In this document: one piece after another, positions 22,340 through 32,749 of the stretch
Position numbering within the stretch: position 1 is the first letter of the stretch
Layout of the letters: each line of letters begins with the position of its first letter
NCBI GenBank assembly: GCA_963576785.1
Contig: OY756140.1
Coordinates: 1,674,001-1,738,000, forward strand
Direction of reading: 5' to 3'
Source of the DNA: Chlorophyllum brunneum
Lineage: Eukaryota; Basidiomycota; Agaricomycetes; Agaricales; Agaricaceae
Length of the DNA stretch: 64,000 nt
The notes under the pieces: generated by a model
The model's input: the letters and a program-made list of their open reading frames with translations, nothing else
Told to the model about the DNA's origin: nothing
Databases searched by the model: none
Made by a program: the position numbers and the translations under genes

Positions 22340-22777
22340 ATGTTCCGCCTCACACGCCCTCTCTACCAGGCCCTCAAACAGTCCACCGGCATCACTGGGC
22401 TCGCTGTCCACCCCACCCCCCTTCCACAGCTCATCAACACCTACCAATCCACCCTCTCCGTCCTCGCCACCATTCCGCAAACATCCGTCTATCGTCAGGG
22501 CACAGAAGCCCTCACACGGCACAAACTCAACCTCGTCCAGGCAGCTAATGGCGACATCGCCGCCGCGGAGAAGAAGCTCAACGAGGGCCAGATAGAGGAG
22601 TCGCTGGACATTGCCTCCGACGAGCTGGAGCTTGCACAGAAGATGGTTGAGTGGAAAGCGTACGTGAAGAGCATTCGTCTCCTGTATATACCTCATGACC
22701 GCTATTCTATTAGTTGGGAAGACCTCGCGGAGGCTCCTGAAGTCGGTCAGTGGGAGTATTTTGGAAAGACTCCGTGA
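22340..22777 (+). CDS. NDUFA5: NADH dehydrogenase alpha subcomplex subunit 5 (NDUFA5/B13)
   Basis: Accessory subunit of respiratory complex I, matrix arm. About 127 residues after removal of one 54-nt intron (22660-22713) that is itself open in frame. Features: MFRLTRPLYQALKQSTGITG, LAVHPTPLPQLINTYQSTLS, IPQTSVYRQGTEALTRHKLN, EESLDIASDELELAQKMVEW, then across the intron KAWEDLAEAPEVGQWEYF. The splice gives the family KAWE motif, whereas read-through would insert 18 unrelated residues. Shares a short divergent promoter with MRPL32. Confidence 0.95.
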   Translation: MFRLTRPLYQALKQSTGITGLAVHPTPLPQLINTYQSTLSVLATIPQTSVYRQGTEALTRHKLNLVQAANGDIAAAEKKLNEGQIEESLDIASDELELAQKMVEWKAYVKSIRLLYIPHDRYSISWEDLAEAPEVGQWEYFGKTP

Positions 22778-22919
22778 GGAAAGGGACGATGGCCGCAGAT
22801 GGGTTGGACGGCATCGCTTCTGGCTAATGCATTAGACTACACCAATACCGTATATCGTGTGTGTGGAGGGCAAGGATGCTGCTAGTGGCTGAATGTATTT
22901 ATGAAAGCCGGATGCGTTC

Positions 22920-22926
22920 AAAAAAA
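22920..22926 (-). terminator. RNA polymerase III terminator of tRNA-Ser
   Basis: Run of seven T on the minus strand, two bases after the tRNA discriminator base. Confidence 0.8.
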
Positions 22927-22928
22927 TT

Positions 22929-23021
22929 CGCTGGAAGCAGGATTTGAACCTACGCGGTGAAACACCAAGTGATATGTTTGGTCATTCAAATCACTCGCCT
23001 TAACGACTCGGCCATTCCAGC
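22929..23021 (-). tRNA. tRNA-Ser(UGA) with an 11-nt intron
   Basis: Minus-strand gene. Acceptor stem GCTGGAA pairs with TTCCAGC, discriminator G. A box TGGCCGAGTCG, B box GGTTCAAATCC. A long variable arm (GGTGTTTCACC hairpin) marks a class II tRNA and, with G as discriminator, serine. Anticodon stem AGTGA/TCACT; loop TT-TGA-A followed by about 11 nt (TGACCAAACAT) at the canonical intron site after position 37, giving anticodon UGA, which reads UCA. A shifted stem would give GAA but does not fit the variable arm identity. Confidence 0.9.
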
Positions 23022-23120
23022 TCGTCGATCATCGCCAAGCCCGGAACAAAGATGTATGGGAACCACGCCACTCCATCTCCTGCATCCCAACACACCTATC
23101 ACCACAACTACACGACACCA

Positions 23121-23768
23121 ATGGATTCTCTAATTCCCTTTACTACTTCAGGCGCCCTCATGGATTGCGTGGACAGTACGTTTACTACCTCAGTGTACAC
23201 ACCCTCCACCACACCCTGAGCACCATACCCCTTCCCTCCCTTGCCACTCACTCAAATTTGCCAACCACCAAAACCTCGCGTCGATATGACTTAGGAAAGA
23301 TGCTCGTCATCCTACGGGACGGTCGAAAGCTGCACGGCGTGCTGCGATCTTATGATCAATTTGGTGTGTGCTCGTATTTTCTAACAAGCAATTCTCTGGA
23401 TGACCGACTCTATGCTCCCACTCTTCGCAGCGAATCTTGTTCTCGAAGATACAGTAGAGCGAATACATCATGGAGATACCTTTGCCGAGAATTGGCACGG
23501 TCTCTTCCTCATTCGCGGAGAAAATGTGGTGCTGCTAGGTGAAATCGTACGTCCAAGCGTATTCTCCACATTGTCCTCACCCTAAATCGTATAACAGGAT
23601 CTAGACAAGGAAGACGAAGTTCCCCTCCGACAAGTCGACTATCGCCTACTAGAGCCATATGTCAGGAAGGACACAGATCTCAAAAAGCAACGTGATGAGG
23701 CTAAAGCCAAGGTTCTCTATGATAAAAAGGGCTTCTGTAAAGAGGGTGGCGAAGGCGATGGCTACTGA
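23121..23768 (+). CDS. LSM1: LSM1, cytoplasmic Lsm1-7 complex subunit
   Basis: The Lsm1-7-Pat1 ring binds oligoadenylated mRNA 3' ends and promotes decapping in P-bodies. Four exons, about 136 residues. N-terminus [18 protein letters not shown], then [20 protein letters not shown] (Sm1 motif), [31 protein letters not shown] (Sm2, with IRGENV), and the LSM1-specific C-terminal extension [20 protein letters not shown] followed by a Lys-rich helix. Each splice (donors GTACGT, GTGTGC, GTACGT) restores the family sequence. Start lies 99 bp from the divergent tRNA. Confidence 0.95.
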
Positions 23769-24061
23769 TATTCTCTATTCACTTCTGTCCCTAATCTCTC
23801 GTCTTTGGTCCGACGGCGCGTTTCACGTACTCAGCTGCACATTCGTAGAGTTTAATCCAGCGTGTGCCATACCGCGAGTCTACATATCGCTGTAGCTATA
23901 GAACAAGACATAAACAATACACATAAGTGATCGAAAGCAATTGATGTGGGGTTTAAAGTGCGAAAGGTTGAGAGACTTAAGATAATCATTCAAAAACTGG
24001 AGAACCCCAAAGCCCCAAAAAAGAGAAAAAAATCGAAAAGTTGTAAAAATACACGTGTGCT

Positions 24062-27000
24062 TTACGATGCGGGAGCCTTGCGTTTCTTGCCCTTCTTTAA
24101 GGGTTCTGTCGTTCCTTTGGATTTTGTGTGGCCATTTGATAATTTGGTATTGGAAGATTTTAATGGCGCTTGAGAAGTCGAGTCATTGGATTTGCGACCA
24201 CTAGGGTCTGCGAGATCTTCTATGCGCTTGCGCAGTTGGCGTTCTCGAGTCGTGAGCTTCGTTAACAAGTCCTGTTTCTTCTCCTTCTCCTTGCAGATAT
24301 CCTTATAACGGAGTGTTTGCCAGCTACAGCACCGGGTTAGAGTCATATCAACGCTACTTAGAGAATGCATACCCATTATGCCGCTTGCAAGATTTTTGTC
24401 CGGGACACCACCATTCTCCTTCCTCCTCTGCATCCTCAACCTGCATCTCATTTTCGTCTTTCACCGCCTTAACATCATCATAACTTTCCAGGACGCCAGC
24501 GCCAAAGTCTTGCCACTCCTCTTCCCCAAAACATAGTCGTTGGTCCCATCCACACTGATCAATGTGTTCGGCCCGCTCACTGGCCAGTTGAAGTAAACGC
24601 TCGCGCCAAACAAGGATCTCCATGCCACTCTGTATTTCCTCACGCATTTTCATGACCTGATTCAAGAGTCCCTGCAGGCGCTCGGTCTCACGATCTGCCT
24701 TTGTCCGCCCCTTCTTCTTTTTGTCTAGCTCGGTTTTGATCTTCTCGTCAACACAGACGGCAACTCCCTCTCGTTTCTCGGCATGCTTGACGCTCCCCCA
24801 AAGCTCCTCCTTTTTCCCTCCTTTTTTCGCCCAGGCGTCAATGCGAGATTGCATGTACTTGACACCGCATTCATCTGAGCAATACTTGGAGATAGCACCA
24901 CGAGCAGGTTTATGGCATGCCTTGGGTGAATCAGGGTCGGGGTGCCGAAGGCCGTTGAGGCAACGTTGCTTGTACGTTGTTCTGAGGTTCGAACGAGGAT
25001 TTTCTATTGACATGAAGTGTCAGACTAGTTCATGTAGGAACAGAAAGGTTGATGCTTACGTTCGATACACGGTGGACAGAAGAATTGATCAACCAGCTCA
25101 ACTTCGAGGTCTGGCATATTGACACATGTCGTGTGATACCACTCGTCACAACTGGAGGATAGCATCAGTGGCTCTGGATAGCTGTTGCAACGAAACTACA
25201 AACCGGTCACAAGCAATCATGAAACGATCCTCGTCGTACTTGGTCTTGCAAACGCAATAAAGTTTATCGTCGACGGCCTCTTCTTTCTCATCTTCGTCCT
25301 TCTCCTCCGACTTCCGTTCCGGTTCAGGATCAACAGATCCCGTCGGCATGACAGACGCTGAACGTGAACGAGACGCTGCAACATTATTGGCAACAGATTT
25401 TTTAGCCGCAACAGATTTTGTATGTTTTGTGGCAGTTTTCGTCTCTGCAGTAGGGGCAGCTGAAGCAAAAACGGCATTAGCAGCCGTACCATCAGTTGCT
25501 TTCGCTTTCTTTGATGCGGTAGCCTTAGCCTTCTGTTGCCTGTTATTTGAAGAGGTCCCTTGGGCATTGACCGTACCAGTGCTCGCTGCCTTGGATTTTA
25601 CGGAAACCTGAAAGAAATTGTTACCTCTCCACCTATGAAAGTAGAACAAAAAAAACATAACGCACCTTGTTACCAGTATCCTTTTTCTTCTTGGCAGCTT
25701 GCGCAGACATAGTGGCAACAGAATCGCCCTTCTTGATCCCCTCTTCTTCTCTTTCCTTTCCTCGGGGTGTAGCAGAAGGGGGCGGCATTGAACCGCGATC
25801 AGAACCAGGTCGAGTTGAGGGTGGCCGAATAATGGGCGAAGTAGCTGTGGGAGACGTCGCGGAAACAATGGGTGCAGGGGACGGACGTTTAGTTTCATCG
25901 GTACCGGTCTTCGCAGGCAGAGGCTTGAGCCCAGCTGTTGGGATGTTTGGGGTGACCACTTTGCGACTAGAAATGGTAGCGGTAATAGTGGGCGGGGGTG
26001 GTCTATCATCTACCAAACTCAACAATTCGTCTTCAACCTCGTCTGCACCGTCTACCTCCATCGGGGAAAGCTTGGATTTGTCATCTTCCTCCAGCGTCTC
26101 AGCAACAGCAAGGTCAATATCCATATCATCAGGCTCGTGCTTGTGGACGGGAGTAGATTCATCCTCTTCCGCCATCAACTCCGCCAGCTCTCGTTCCAGT
26201 GCAGCATCGGCGTCAGGTGAGACACTACGAAGTGCGATGACCGGTTTTGGAGCTTCGGGTAGTGCTGGGGGTGGAGTGTGCGCCTTTTTATCCGGCTGCG
26301 ACTTGGATAAAACGGGGCTGATTGATGGCGACAAGGAACGGGGAGGTTCGAGAGGTGGATGGGCTGAAGACGGGGACTGTGCATAGTGATCAAGAAGCCA
26401 TTCATGTGCGTCAGGTGGATGTGTGGAGGTTTCTTGTACATCCCTGGTCTCATGACACTTTTTTTGTGCGTTTTGAGCGTCGACTATGACTCGGATGGAG
26501 TCTGAAGACCGAGAAGACGATGGTTTTCCTCGATCATCCTTGGATGATCTATAGAGTATGATAAACGAATAGTACATACGGACATCCTGGAATCGCATAC
26601 CTGGGCGTCATCTCCTTGAGTTGTTGTTCCCTTGATCGGGGCGGAGATTCGAAAGAGGTCGCGAGGGGAGATTCTCTCTTCACGGGTACATCTACCTCGT
26701 CATTCATCACAACATCAAGAGACATCTTGCGAGATGTATCGTCCGTCAACCTACGAGCGATTGGCTCTTCAACCTTTGCCACGAATTTACTGTGGTTGCG
26801 TGATGCGGTAGAAGCATGTTCCTGAGAAACCCTCCTCTTCAACTCTGTCCGAACAGGAGATTCCGAAGGGCGAACAATATCATCGGACTTTTTAACCTGG
26901 AAATGTGATTCGTCTATCTTGCGAGCGTCTGCCATGGCAGCAGCAGCAGCAGCCTCATCCGCACGCCGAGCTTCATCAGATTTCTTGGCCGCGGTAGCGC

Positions 27001-29309
27001 GGCCAATTTGGCTCCCAGGAGGCGACCTCCTCCCAAGGGGTGTTATGATGCGATACCCATCTGCAGCGATCCTTTCACGCTCTTTTTCCTTCTCACGCTC
27101 AACTGCATCTCCCAATCCAGTATGGGTTTGTCTTCTTCCCTGGCCAGAGCCAGGGCGACGAACGGCTGAGGGCCCAGGATGATGAGGGAGGTAATCAGTT
27201 GAGATCGGAGGAGGTAAAGCGACGACCCTAGGAAAGGCAGGCTCGATGGATGACGGAGGCTGTAATCGCCCGTTACATCGAGATTTAATGCATAATTCTA
27301 GAAAAAGGACATACCGGAGATTCAGAATATCTCTGTCGTTTGAGTGGCGGGCCATCGTCAGCGGAAGAAGACTGAGGAGCGGAGGTCGAGATATGTAGTG
27401 AAGGGAGGTCGTGGTTAGAGGGACGCTGGATTTGGATGGGGTCAGATTTGCGGGGACCGAAAACATGTGGATAGGGACGATGTGGCTGAGGGAGTTCAAT
27501 AATGACAGGAGCAGAGTGTGGAGTGCCTGAGTGAATAGAAGGAGTAACGACCATTGGATGGCGATGGACATCCTCGAGCACAGGAAGAGGCCTATCGGTC
27601 GATATGCGAGCCTCTTGTTGCCACAGAAGGGTTTGGTTTTCGTGCTCGGTTCGAAGCCGCAGACGTCCCTGTTCCTTGCGTCGCCCCTGCTCCTCCCTGA
27701 TTCGGTGCTCCTCCTCTCGATGCCTCTGTTCCCTCATCATCCGGTGCTCCTCCTCGCGGAGTCTATGTTCTTCACGGCGTCTAGCCTCGTCTACTTGACG
27801 GGATTCTTCACGTCTGCATTCTTCTACAGCCAATCTCTCTTCAAACAGCCGACGTTCCTCTAATCTCCGATGTACATCTTCAATACGCCGACGTTCTTCT
27901 TCTAGCCTACGATGTTCGTCCTCCGAAGCGCGGCGTTCTTCCGACTGACGGCGCATCTCCATTTCTGCCTCTCTGCGCTGTCGTTCGAGTTCCTGACGAT
28001 GCTCTCGTTCGAGCTCGTGACGATGATGTTCCTCTTGCAAACGCTGTTGTTCCCGCTGGCGTTCCATTTTTTCGACCAAAAGTTGTTGGGCCTGCAGACG
28101 CTCACTCTCAAGCCGTTGTTGTTCTACCAACCTTTGTCGATCGAGCGCCTCCTGTCTCTCTTGCATCTCAAACTGGCGGTGCTGTTCCTGTAGGCGTTTT
28201 TCGCGAATCTCCTCCTCACGACGCTCGAGCATGCGTTTATGCTCTTGTCTTTGCTGGTCCAACATTTTTTGCTGCTCAGTTTGTTGCTCGAGCCTGCGCT
28301 GTTCCAAGAGTTGGAGTTCACGCTCGCGTAGCTGCTGACGGTGTTCCTCCTCATACTGCAGGCGAGAGATACGAGGGTATGGAGAGGGGTGGGGGTGGTA
28401 GTCGTCGGAGGGACGAGGGTCGTCATTCTGAATGACACGATGACGGGACACGTGAGAAGTAGGAAGAACTGCGGGATATTCGCGTTGGTGAGTCAGAGAA
28501 GGACTGGTGATGGACTGGGAGGTCCGATAAGCGTCCTCGGGCGAGCGAGCAGGTGGATGCCTTTGGCGAGAGACAAGGACAGGAGACTGGTGGTCGATGG
28601 GAGGACTACCGGCAGTGAGCTTTTTGCGCTCCTCGGTAGCGGCATGAACGAGGGCTTCGAACCCAGCAAAGGCCATTTTGTTCTGGGATACCTGGGGACT
28701 GGGGGGGTAGGGATTGGTAGAGGGTGTGGTGGTGGTTGTGTTTGAACGCGGCCGGTGTGAAACAGCGTGACGGGGCACCAACTGTGAGTGTGACGACGTG
28801 GGTCGGTGGAGGAGGGGCGAGGCTTGGGATGGCGGGTAGAAAGGAGAAGAGGAGGACCGCTGCTGGCCGGGCGATGTGTAGCCTGCGGCCAGGGGGGAAA
28901 GCGTCGGCGACTGCACAGCGGGATAGGCTCCGGCCGGGGAGCGTGCAGGGAGCGACGAGGACGAGGACGGGGGGCGGGGCTGCGGCGGAGGGTACGGCGA
29001 GTCCTGCTGGTGGTGGCGGAGGGGTGGTTGAGATGGCGGGTGGATAAGGTTGTCTATGGAACGGGGGGCGGCGTGGGTGCGGGGTGGTTCGGCGTACGGC
29101 CGGGGGGTGTCGGCGGGGCTAGCTGGGGGGTGAGACCTGCGAGGAGGAGAGGGCAGCCGGCGGGAGGGCGGAGGAGCGAGGGCAGGGTTGCGCAGGTGGG
29201 GAGCAAGGATGACGGGGTCATTGAGGGTGGAATGGGGGGGAGGGGGGTTGTCGGGGCTGGGCTGGTCGGGACAGAGGAGGGAGGAGATGTCGAGGCGACG
29301 GGAGGCCAT
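24062..29309 (-). CDS. SPP1: SPP1/CFP1-type COMPASS PHD protein with very long N-terminal extension
   Basis: Spp1/CFP1 is the H3K4me3-reading subunit of the Set1 methyltransferase complex. C-terminal part: KLYCVCKTKYDEDRFMIACD, CDEWYHTTCVNMPDLE, VDQFFCPPC (complete PHD finger), then the family region TTYKQRCLNGLRHPDPDSP, ACHKPARGAISKYCSDECGV, KYMQSRIDAW, CGWDQRLCFGEEEWQ, KSCKRHNG (Cys-rich) and a basic end. In front lies about 1,200 residues absent from yeast Spp1: MASRRLDISSLLCPDQP, a Pro/Ser-rich stretch, FAGFEALVHAATEERK, about 250 residues of Glu/Arg/Gln coiled coil (27630-28380), then Ser/Pro and Lys/Ala regions. Six short introns connect all parts in frame with no stop, total about 1,640 residues. 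Two fused genes remain possible but no internal stop supports a split. Confidence 0.85.
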
Positions 29310-29921
29310 GGTGGTGGTGGTGGGAGGTGTCGGCGTTGTTTGTGCCTTGTTGGATCGGTTATCTCACATGGCCTTGGGCGTTGCCAGATCTCACCTCAGA
29401 TCTCTCTCACACTCTCACACACATCGATAGTGTCATCCATTCATAGTATACATCACTTGTGCAACGAGACACTGCAGCGTGGCCCACGCGGTGACCACCA
29501 ACGATCTTCCCAGCGAGCACACCGCACCCAAGTCCCATCCCTTTTCTCCTTCTCCAGCCTGTAATGACGGTCTCAAGGTCCTCGACCTGCTCCACTCCTC
29601 CATGTGAGGCGGGCAGATCCTCGTCGAGATGCTTTTGTGAGGCTGCAAATCCGTCAGCACCAGCCACCACTCCCAGCCTGCCACGGAGTGCACTCACCTG
29701 TGGTTAAGCGTTAGCCCTTCGGACCTTCCCCGGCCGCTTCTTATCCCAGCCGAAGAACTGTACAGTTCCAAGCCGTGGCTGACCGGGACCCCGGATCCCG
29801 AGTCTGGGGGGTCGCGCGAAAAATGCGGGTCTGTTGCTCGCTGCTCTCCAGTCCAGCCAATCTCCCCGCCCAAAAGCCTTTCTCCCGACTGACTGTCCTC
29901 AACACGGGCCCCGTCATCAGC
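29310..29921. other. Divergent promoter region of SPP1 and STM1
   Basis: 612 bp between two divergent starts. CT-rich runs and a CACACTCTCACACACATC stretch lie near 29407-29425. A minus-strand frame at 29407-29697 is open for 96 codons and has splice-like signals around it (GTGAGT near 29693), but shows no recognisable domain, so it could be a leader exon of SPP1. Confidence 0.45.
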
Positions 29922-31113
29922 AATGTCGGTGGCCACAAAAAACCCGTTTGCCATCCTGGATGGTCTGTTGCACCCCTCACTCCTCTTTCTTATCTCACTC
30001 TCATCATCCACCATCAGCTGAGGACGCCTCCCGGTCTTCAAGCCCTGCCCCCGCCCCCGCCAACACCGGTCCTCAAGCTCCATCTGTCCCCACCCGAGAA
30101 GCACAAAAGTCCAGAGGTCCCGCTTCTCGTGGCGGCAAGTACTACTCGCGCGGCGGCGCCCAACGATCAGCTCCCAGGGACTCAAATCAGCCCCAGGCAG
30201 AAGATCCTGTAACAGACAACCAAAGGAAATGTGAGTATAGCTGCTAGCCAGCAATCCAGATCCCCTTCCCTCCTGCTGGCCTATATCTACATCCCCTTGT
30301 TCACCTTTCTTCCCTTCGATCTCCAGTCGAGGGTCGTGGCAGGGGTCGAGGTCGCGGCGGTCCTGGGCGTGGTGGTCGTCGCCCCTTCGACAGACATAGC
30401 CAAACCGGCAAGACGTACGTTCGTCCCCTCCAATCTTTCCCCCCACTAACAGTTGTCTCACGTACCCCAGTGATTCCGACAAGAAGCTTCACCAGGGCTG
30501 GGGTGGTGACGAGGGCAATACAGAACTAAAGGCAGAAGAGGCTGCTGCTAATGACGCTGCTGCCGAGGCCACCCCCGAGTCTCCCCTCGCAGACGGTGCT
30601 GACGCTCCTCCCGAAGACAAACCTGAGGGCGGACGTCCTCACAGGGAGCGTGAGCCGGAGGAAGAGGACACGACTCTCACTCTCGACCAATATCTCGCCC
30701 AGAAGAAGGAGAAGGATTCCAACCTCCCAAAAATCGAGGGCACCCGTCAGGTAAATGAGGATGCTGATAGCGCCTGGGGCGGCGTCGTCCTCTCCAAGTC
30801 CGAGGAGGATGAGTCCTACTTTGTTGGCAAGGTTCGTCAATCCCAATCCACACATCACCTTGATTCATATGTCGTTAAATAGACCAAGAATACTCCAAAA
30901 ACCCGTGCCAAGAAGGAGGACAAGGTCTACATCGAAATTGACGGACGTTTCGACCGCCCTGATCGTCCTAGTCGTGGCCGTGGCCGTGGTGGTGATAGGG
31001 CTCGTGGTAGTCGTCCCCGCGGTGGCCTCCGTGGTGGTGGTCGCCAGAACGGTGCTGCTACTGGCCCCGCCCTTGATGTCGATGATCAGACTGCTTTCCC
31101 CTCGCTGGCCTAG
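29922..31113 (+). CDS. STM1: STM1/HABP4-SERBP1 family ribosome-binding protein
   Basis: Stm1/SERBP1 proteins clamp dormant 80S ribosomes and bind mRNA. Exon 1 MSVATKNPFAILD (typical start), then a Ser/Pro/Ala stretch, RGGKYYSRGGAQRSAPRD, a Gly/Arg-rich segment (RGRGRGGPGRGGRRPFDRHS, SGKS-like join), KKLHQGWGGDEGNTELKAEE, acidic region, TLTLDQYLAQKKEKDSNLPK and DSAWGGVVLSKSEEDESYFV, a second RGG region and the end VDDQTAFPSLA. These match the HABP4_PAI-RBP1 domain including the conserved G-W-G motif. Five exons; the RGG boxes are likely RNA-binding and Arg-methylated. Cytoplasmic. Confidence 0.92.
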
Positions 31114-31477
31114 ATGTCATCATCTCGGTGGACCATGAAATTGTATGCTTGATAGGGCTGAGCCAGTAGCGATCAGTGTTGTCTCGTTCTCTCTTGTCCC
31201 ATTTATTTCTGCCACTCTGCTCTCTCTTTCTCTCTCTTTGATACGTCCTACACTGTTTGATCTATCAAATCAATAAATTTATGCCAAAACAAAGCTAATG
31301 AACCGATCTGGGTGATAACGCACACATATCTCCGGCGACCAGACCTATCACACGTGTATCTAGTGGAGGATCAACTATACCCATTGTCCACATTTGTTCA
31401 TATCTTTTGGAGTGGCATCGAGTCCTCGAGCCACCGGAATTCAAGTGCGCCACTATCTCCAGCAGCAATTTCAATAA
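31114..31477. other. STM1 3'UTR and promoter of the tau55-like gene
   Basis: Contains CT-rich sequence and an AATAAA polyadenylation signal at 31272-31277, about 160 nt after the STM1 stop. The remainder up to 31477 is the short promoter of the next plus-strand gene. No other gene seen. Confidence 0.6.
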
Positions 31478-32656
31478 ATGCCCCTTGAGAAAATATACAT
31501 CACTCGCCACGGTACGATATCCCGCTACTCTTCGTCTCTACGACGCCACCCATCCATGATATACAGGTTTTAGGCTCAACTGGGTCACCACCAGCTGGCA
31601 AGTAAATTAAGAGATTCTGTTTAGAGACGAGGAGTTTAATTTCATATCACTCTACAAAGGAAGAGTGTTACTGGTCTTCCTCGCGATCCTTCTCTTGCAG
31701 CATTCGGAGAAGTAAATCGACCATTCCTGGATTCGAAGGAGCTGTCATTCTAATGGATTTCGCGACAGACCCAGGCCAAAGAACTCGCAGATTACTTCCT
31801 TGCTCTACCGGAAGATGAAAAACCCACTGCTATCTTCTCCTCCCCATATTGTACAAGCCTTCCACCAATTCACTCTGACCCTCGAGCTGATTGGATCGAA
31901 TTTATAGACCGGTGCCTGCAAACTGCCCAACCTACAGCACAGACCCTAGGTGTTCCCCTTTACGTAGAACATGGTCCGTCAGCCATTCGCCTCGACTTGC
32001 AAACCACCAGTCCATTGACCAGATTCTCTAGGCTTATCCGAGTGGTACTCTCCCGTTGCGCCGGGAACAGGTCTCCATCCCCGCCCAGGTTCAGCTACTT
32101 CTCTCAAGTCCTACTTTCCCGAAATCAATCCAGGATGGTCATCCGTTTGGTACTCTTCTCAGAAGGGCGAGGACGTTTCGGAGGTCCATGATCGGATTGA
32201 CGGCTTCCTGCGAATCTTCGTCCCAGAACTTGAGCAAGTATACGCTGGGAAACATAAGCGAATACTACTGGTCAGCCACGCTGCAACAGTAATCACTCTC
32301 GTCAGGTCCTTAGTGGGAAACAGGGAGCTGCCTTTGCGAGTTGGTTGTTGTTCGTTGTCTGAATTAGTACCCAAAGCTCAGGGAAATAGCTGGAGGGAGG
32401 ATAAGCAAACGGTGCTCGGTTCCTGGGAGGCGAAGAAACTAGCGGATGGCGGACATCTGGCAAAAGGTGCTTCCAGGGAATGGGGTTTTGAGGATATCGA
32501 AATAGCTGCCGGAAGGGTTAGAATTCTCTTGTGTTATAAACCCAAGCTTATTGTTGATCTCGCTTTTGTCAGGTCATCGACGATCCGGGCGTTCCTGGCT
32601 CCGAAACTCAGATAGAAGGTCCTTCAGGCGCTCAAGTTGCACACAGTATGCTGTAA
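31478..32656 (+). CDS. Histidine phosphatase superfamily protein, tau55/TFC7-like
   Basis: Two-His phosphatase (phosphoglycerate-mutase fold). Exon joins give MPLEKIYITRHG|FRLNWVTTSW, the RHG catalytic motif with the F-R-L-N-W extension that marks the TFC7/YNL108C group, then TGLPRDPSLAAFGEAKELAD, PTAIFSSPY|YRCLQTAQPT, LGVPLYVEHG, LSEWYSPVAPGTGLHPRPGS, SYFPEINPGWSSVWYSSQKG, HDRIDGFLRIFVPELE, and KRILLVSHAATVITLVRSL with the second catalytic His. A last short exon ends GAQVAHSML. In yeast Tfc7 this fold is the tau55 subunit of TFIIIC, whose paralogue YNL108C is free; basidiomycetes usually have one copy, so it may serve either role. About six introns. Confidence 0.87.
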
Positions 32657-32749
32657 CAATCTAGAATTTGACGCGATGTCAAGTCACATCTGATAGTACA
32701 TTCTATATTACAGAAGTTGGATAGGCATGTGATGACATGGTACAAGACG

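Noticed and set aside
26935..26955. GCAGCAGCAGCAGC trinucleotide run
   Set aside because: Encodes a short Ala run within SPP1; too short and too common to be notable.
28806..29564. Long plus-strand open frame (252 codons) opposite SPP1
   Set aside because: Gly/Arg-rich mirror of the Pro/Ser/Ala-rich SPP1 N-terminus, running past its start codon; no family features.
29694..30482. Long minus-strand open frame (262 codons) opposite STM1
   Set aside because: Antisense shadow of the Gly/Arg- and Pro-rich STM1 exons; the composition mirrors the real gene and no domain is present.
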